Assembly: GCA_010094045.1 (NCBI GenBank)
Contig: ML986810.1
Span: forward strand, 1-22,781
DNA: 22,781 bases
From: Lojkania enalia
Taxonomy: Eukaryota; Ascomycota; Dothideomycetes; Pleosporales
Direction of reading: 5' to 3'
Each line of letters opens with the position of its first letter. Positions within the stretch are counted from its first letter, which is position 1. Below the pieces are notes generated by a model. The model made no database searches and was not told where the DNA came from. It was given only the letters and a program-made list of their open reading frames with translations. Positions 18,822 through 22,781 of the stretch are shown here, piece after piece. A program made the translations under genes and the position numbers.

Positions 18822-21800
18822 CGGGTCTATACTTTAGTTTTTAAAATCTACTATTTAACTCTTATATATTATCGTCTACTAGATAATCTATATTTTCTAT
18901 ACTATTTTTCTATACTTTAATCTATTTAGTTAGAACTTTTAAAGGTTTTAGGTAATTTAAATACTTATTATAAAAAGCTTTTAGCTTATAAGATAAACTT
19001 ATAAAGTTTAAAACTTTATACTAGATTAGGTTAGAATTATATTCTACCTATTTTATACAGTATTTAAGAGTTTTATAATATAATTTACTAGCTAGTATTT
19101 TTTTAACCTCCTACTCTTCTACCCTATTAATAGCGATAGCGGGTGGTTTCGGAGCTTCTTATCTAGATAGAGGGTCCTAGGGGTTCTTATATAGTAGGTT
19201 TAGTACGAAAATATTATATATATTCGATTTTAGAGGTAGCTATAAGTAGTATAAGTTTCTAACCTACTCTAGTACTTTAAAGGAGCCCTCCTATTAATTA
19301 GATAGCTTTCGGCTCGGTTTCTAGACCGTAAAGTTCTTAATATTTAAGTAGACTATATTACTAATCTACTAATTAATTAGTTACTAGTAATAGTTAATAA
19401 TAGATTATATATAATCTTAAGCCTTTTTAATATTAGCCTTTACGGTTTTCTAGGCTATATATATATAAGTTACTAGAGCTAAAGCGTTCTTATAATTTAA
19501 TTTATCTATTATAGTAATAGAATTAATAGAATATTTCTAATTCCAACTCTAATAGGACTTAAATTTATATAGAATCTAATATAGGGATATTCTAATAGTT
19601 ATATAAAGTAGAATCGCTTATACTCGGTTAATTATAGGTAATAGAGAACTTTAGTTATTCTAGTAGAAGAATATAAAAGGATATAGTCTCTAATTAATAT
19701 ACTTATTTATAATCTCCGTCTATTTATTAGTCTATAATAAGTAGTAGATAGTTTAATCTTTACGCCTAAAATATAGTAGAATTCGAACTAGAAACTAGAT
19801 ATAAACTAAAATCTTTAGTCTAAAATAATAGTTTTAAGTATATAACTAAAGCAGTATACCTATTAAATAAATAATTTAGCTATTCCCTATACGTTAATTA
19901 TATAATAGTAGAAAATAGATATAGCTTATTTAGATAGGTAATTAATTACTACTATAATCTAATTATATCTAAACTTATCTATAGAAAAATTCTTAAAATT
20001 AATATATAGGTACTATATTAGTTAATTTAATATAGAAAGTAGATAGATAAAACCTAGGGTTTAAATTTATATTAGATAAGCTTTACGGTATAGAATATAA
20101 TTCTATATATATCGTTTATAAGTAGCTTTTATACCCTTCTAGTAGTACTTCTAGGATAATAACTAATAGGTTTTAGTAGCGCTTAGATATATGGAAGATA
20201 CTTAGTTATAAGCCTCTTATATAAGTTATATATAAAAGCCTAAATCTAATAGGATATATAAGTAATTATTATAGAAGAGTAGTCTATTCTCTATCTAATA
20301 CTTATAGGGTAGAAGTATATATTCCTATATAAAGGAGGCTTAGTTTTCTTATAGTAATACGTTAATTAATTCTAGAGAGTTTAATAATATAACCTACTTT
20401 TAGCTTTTAATAATATTTAATATAGCTACTTAAGTTATTATTTAGATAATATAAAATTAAGCTAATTTAGTATTAATTTAGGGGTAAAGTTAATATAGTT
20501 TAAGTAGAACTCTTAACTAGTTATTAGTTTAAGCTGCTTTTAAGTTTTCTATATCTTATTCGCAATAACTAAGAATATCTATTCTAGTATTATTCTTATC
20601 TAGAGTATACTTAATTCGAAACTAATATTAAGCTAATTTCTTAGTCTAATAAATTTAACAAGTATTAAGTATTTTTATAGTTATAAAATATTCGAGTAAG
20701 CGATAATTAGTATATATTAGAGTCCTAGTAGCTACTAAAGTAAGTTCTACCCTCTATTACTTAAACGTAGTAATAATTGCGAATAGTTTCTTATTATAAA
20801 TCTTCTAGTTTAGTTCCGAACTAGATAGAACCTTACTATAAAACGTTATAGGGTACTATTTTCCGTTAAAATATTTTTATAATAGTACTTCTACAACTAC
20901 TCTATTAGAGGTATTAGTTTCTATTTTTATTTCTAACGTAGGGTTAAAATAGTAGAGTATAAGTATACTTAATAAGGCTAACTTTAATTTCTTAAAGGTA
21001 ATATTACATTTTAAAGTCTATATAAAAGGGGTTATAAGATTCTATAATACGATAATTAGCTTTATAATACGCGAGAATTCTAGTATAAACTATTAATAGA
21101 ATCTAGTAAAACCTAAGAAGAATTTTATACCTATTATAGTAGTAGGTAGCTGCTAGTTGCGTAATACTTCTACCTTCTCTAAGTTAACCTTAAGGCCTTT
21201 ATTTAAAAAGATATAGCTAAGATATTTAGTTTGGGTAATATAGAATTCGCTCTTTTTAATATTAACTTATAACTCTACTTAACGTAATCTCTTAAGAACT
21301 TTCTTAATATAGATAGTATATATTACCTCGTCTTTAGAGTAGATAAAGATATTATCTAGGTAAATAATATAGAAGTTATCTAAATAGTTAATTAGTACGT
21401 TATTTATATAGTACTAGTAAATTACTAGACTATTATATAATTTAAAAGGTAGAACTTTATACTTATAGGTTCTATATTAAGTCTAAAAGGTAGTATATTC
21501 TTTAAAATTAAGGTCTATTCTAATCTTATTAAAAGCTGCGCGAATATTAAACTTAGTAAAAATTACTACTTTAGTAGGCCTAGATAGAAGTTTATCTATA
21601 TATAGTATCAGATATATATTCTTATAAATAAGAGTATTAAGTTTATAATAATCTATATAGATATATAGGTTGCTATTAAATTTATAGACGTAAAAGATTA
21701 GAGATATAAAAAAGTTTAGACTCTACTTAATATACCTATTCTATAGATTATCTATAATATACTTTTTAGTTACCTCCAGCTCCTTAATATTCTACTTATA

Positions 21801-22781
21801 TAATAGACTATAACTATTAAAGAGGAGTTCTATAAAAATAATCTTATAATTATAAGAGTAGTATTCTAGTAATTAATAAGCTATAGTTTTACTAAATATA
21901 TTTTAATACCTATAGTATTTAGATAGTAATTAGAGATTTACTAGTATTTTATTTTTAGCTTTATCTTCTAGCTCTAGGGCTTATTTATCTTTAATTAGCC
22001 GCTTAATTTCGTATAGAGACGTAGAGAAAAACTCGTTCTTCTTCCTCTTTATATTAAAGTAGAAAGTATTAGCTATAATAAGAGTAATAATAAGAGAATA
22101 GATTTTCTTTAAATCGGATTCGGACTTTATTATATATAGATATATAAGAGCTCTAAACTTATTTAAACTATAGGTTATAGAAGATTAATATAGTTTTAAC
22201 AGTCTTAATAGATCCTTAATATAATAGATAGTTAGACTATAGAACTACTAATACTAGTCCTTTTCCTATAGAGCGTCGCGTTACTAGATATCTAACTCTA
22301 CCTCCTTATTATATACTAGCTAAGTTAATTATATAAGAAGAGGAGGTAATAGATTATAAGTAGTAAGATACTTAAAGGGCTATATAATCTAATTCTTATC
22401 TATATCTAGCTAGAGTTAAAAATAACGTAACTATTTAATACTAATAATACAATCCTAAGTATTTAGGTCTATAATAATAAATAGGTAGTTTTAAATAGTT
22501 CTCCTATTAATTTGCAGGTATAAGTAGATATACTAATTAACTAGAGTTTAAATTCAGTTCTAAAAACCTTTAATAGTAATTTTAAAGGGTAAGTGCTATA
22601 TTAATATATATAGAACTTAAAAGAGTAATCTAGCTACTATAGAATTAAGGAATAGAAAGCTTTAAATACTAGTATTAATAAGAGTATTTAGTTGTATACT
22701 AACGCCTTTTAAATATAGAATAGTAGGAATTTAAAAGTACTTTCCTCTAAATAAATATAACAAATTAATATTTAATAAGTT
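18822..22781 (-). pseudogene. pol: Ty3/gypsy pol polyprotein remnant (gypsy-1 copy 2), continues off the window
   Basis: Same layout as copy 1 pol: pre-RT region at the window end, reverse transcriptase (about 21810-21215, catalytic box again YLDN near 21350-21362), RNase H (about 20940-20755), integrase (about 20600-19140) and chromodomain (about 19135-18930). The Asp of the VVVDRL-type integrase motif, kept in copy 1, is Asn here (near 19951). Each copy therefore has private lesions as well as shared ones such as YLDN. Stops are frequent. No active product. Confidence 0.87.

Larger units (their letters stand above)
17484..22781 (-). mobile_element. Ty3/gypsy chromodomain retrotransposon gypsy-1, copy 2 (3' 5.3 kb in view)
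   Basis: This is a direct repeat of 9146-14451, collinear over 5.3 kb with only a few small indels (5298 against 5306 bp). It is transcribed on the minus strand. It holds 3' LTR (17484-17757), polypurine tract (17758-17768), 3' region and pol; gag and the 5' LTR lie beyond the window. The left flank is AATAG (17479-17483), the likely target duplication. It inserted into pogo element C. Confidence 0.9.

Noticed and set aside
1..22781. Possibility that this is mitochondrial, Plasmodium-like or otherwise naturally AT-rich DNA
   Set aside because: The loss is specific to CA/TG while CG and GC remain, and the readable elements are pogo/Fot1 and chromodomain gypsy, typical of nuclear DNA of filamentous ascomycetes.

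Overview
This window is an AT-rich transposon graveyard from a filamentous ascomycete (Pezizomycotina-type) genome. It carries the mark of repeat-induced point mutation (RIP). CA and TG are almost absent and TA is in great excess: by eye I count only six CA/TG dinucleotides in 12001-13000. Conserved residues are lost as RIP predicts, with Cys and His becoming Tyr, Asp becoming Asn, Trp, Gln and Arg becoming stops, and Gly becoming Arg. There is no intact protein-coding gene of useful length, no rRNA, no convincing tRNA and no host gene. Every function below was read through stop codons and describes an ancestor.

Left part (1-7202). This is a stack of nested elements. The base is an old chromodomain-type Ty3/gypsy element (gypsy-2, plus strand, from 1358), of which integrase, chromodomain and 3' remnant survive. 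Four insertions touch it. A pogo/Fot1-type transposon of family B lies minus strand at 359-1357 at its left edge, and that copy is itself cut by the 3' end of a family A pogo element (1-358). A complete family A pogo element (2537-4385, minus strand, 55-bp inverted repeats, TA target duplication) lies in the chromodomain. A complete 533-bp miniature LTR retrotransposon (4433-4965, 101-bp LTRs, target duplication ACTAG) lies just beyond. A complete family B pogo copy (5351-7202, plus strand) follows.

Right part (7203-22781). Three copies of another chromodomain gypsy family (gypsy-1) are present. Copy 0 (7204-9137, plus) holds integrase, chromodomain and 3' region. Copy 1 (9146-16180, minus) is nearly full length: 274-bp 3' LTR, polypurine tract, pol, gag zinc knuckle and the start of the 5' LTR. 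That 5' LTR is broken by a family C pogo element (16181-17483), which is broken in turn by copy 2 (17484 to the window end, minus). Copy 0 and copy 1 form an inverted repeat with arms of about 1.93 kb.

The genes do not work together as a system. The value of the window is as a record of insertion order and of RIP. The most interesting structural observation is that the terminal repeats of all four pogo elements whose ends are visible contain two tandem 17-bp units, the size of a CENP-B box. I found no evidence of a new functional system. Such AT-rich, RIP-degraded blocks are typical of fungal heterochromatin and sometimes centromeres, which the sequence alone cannot settle.
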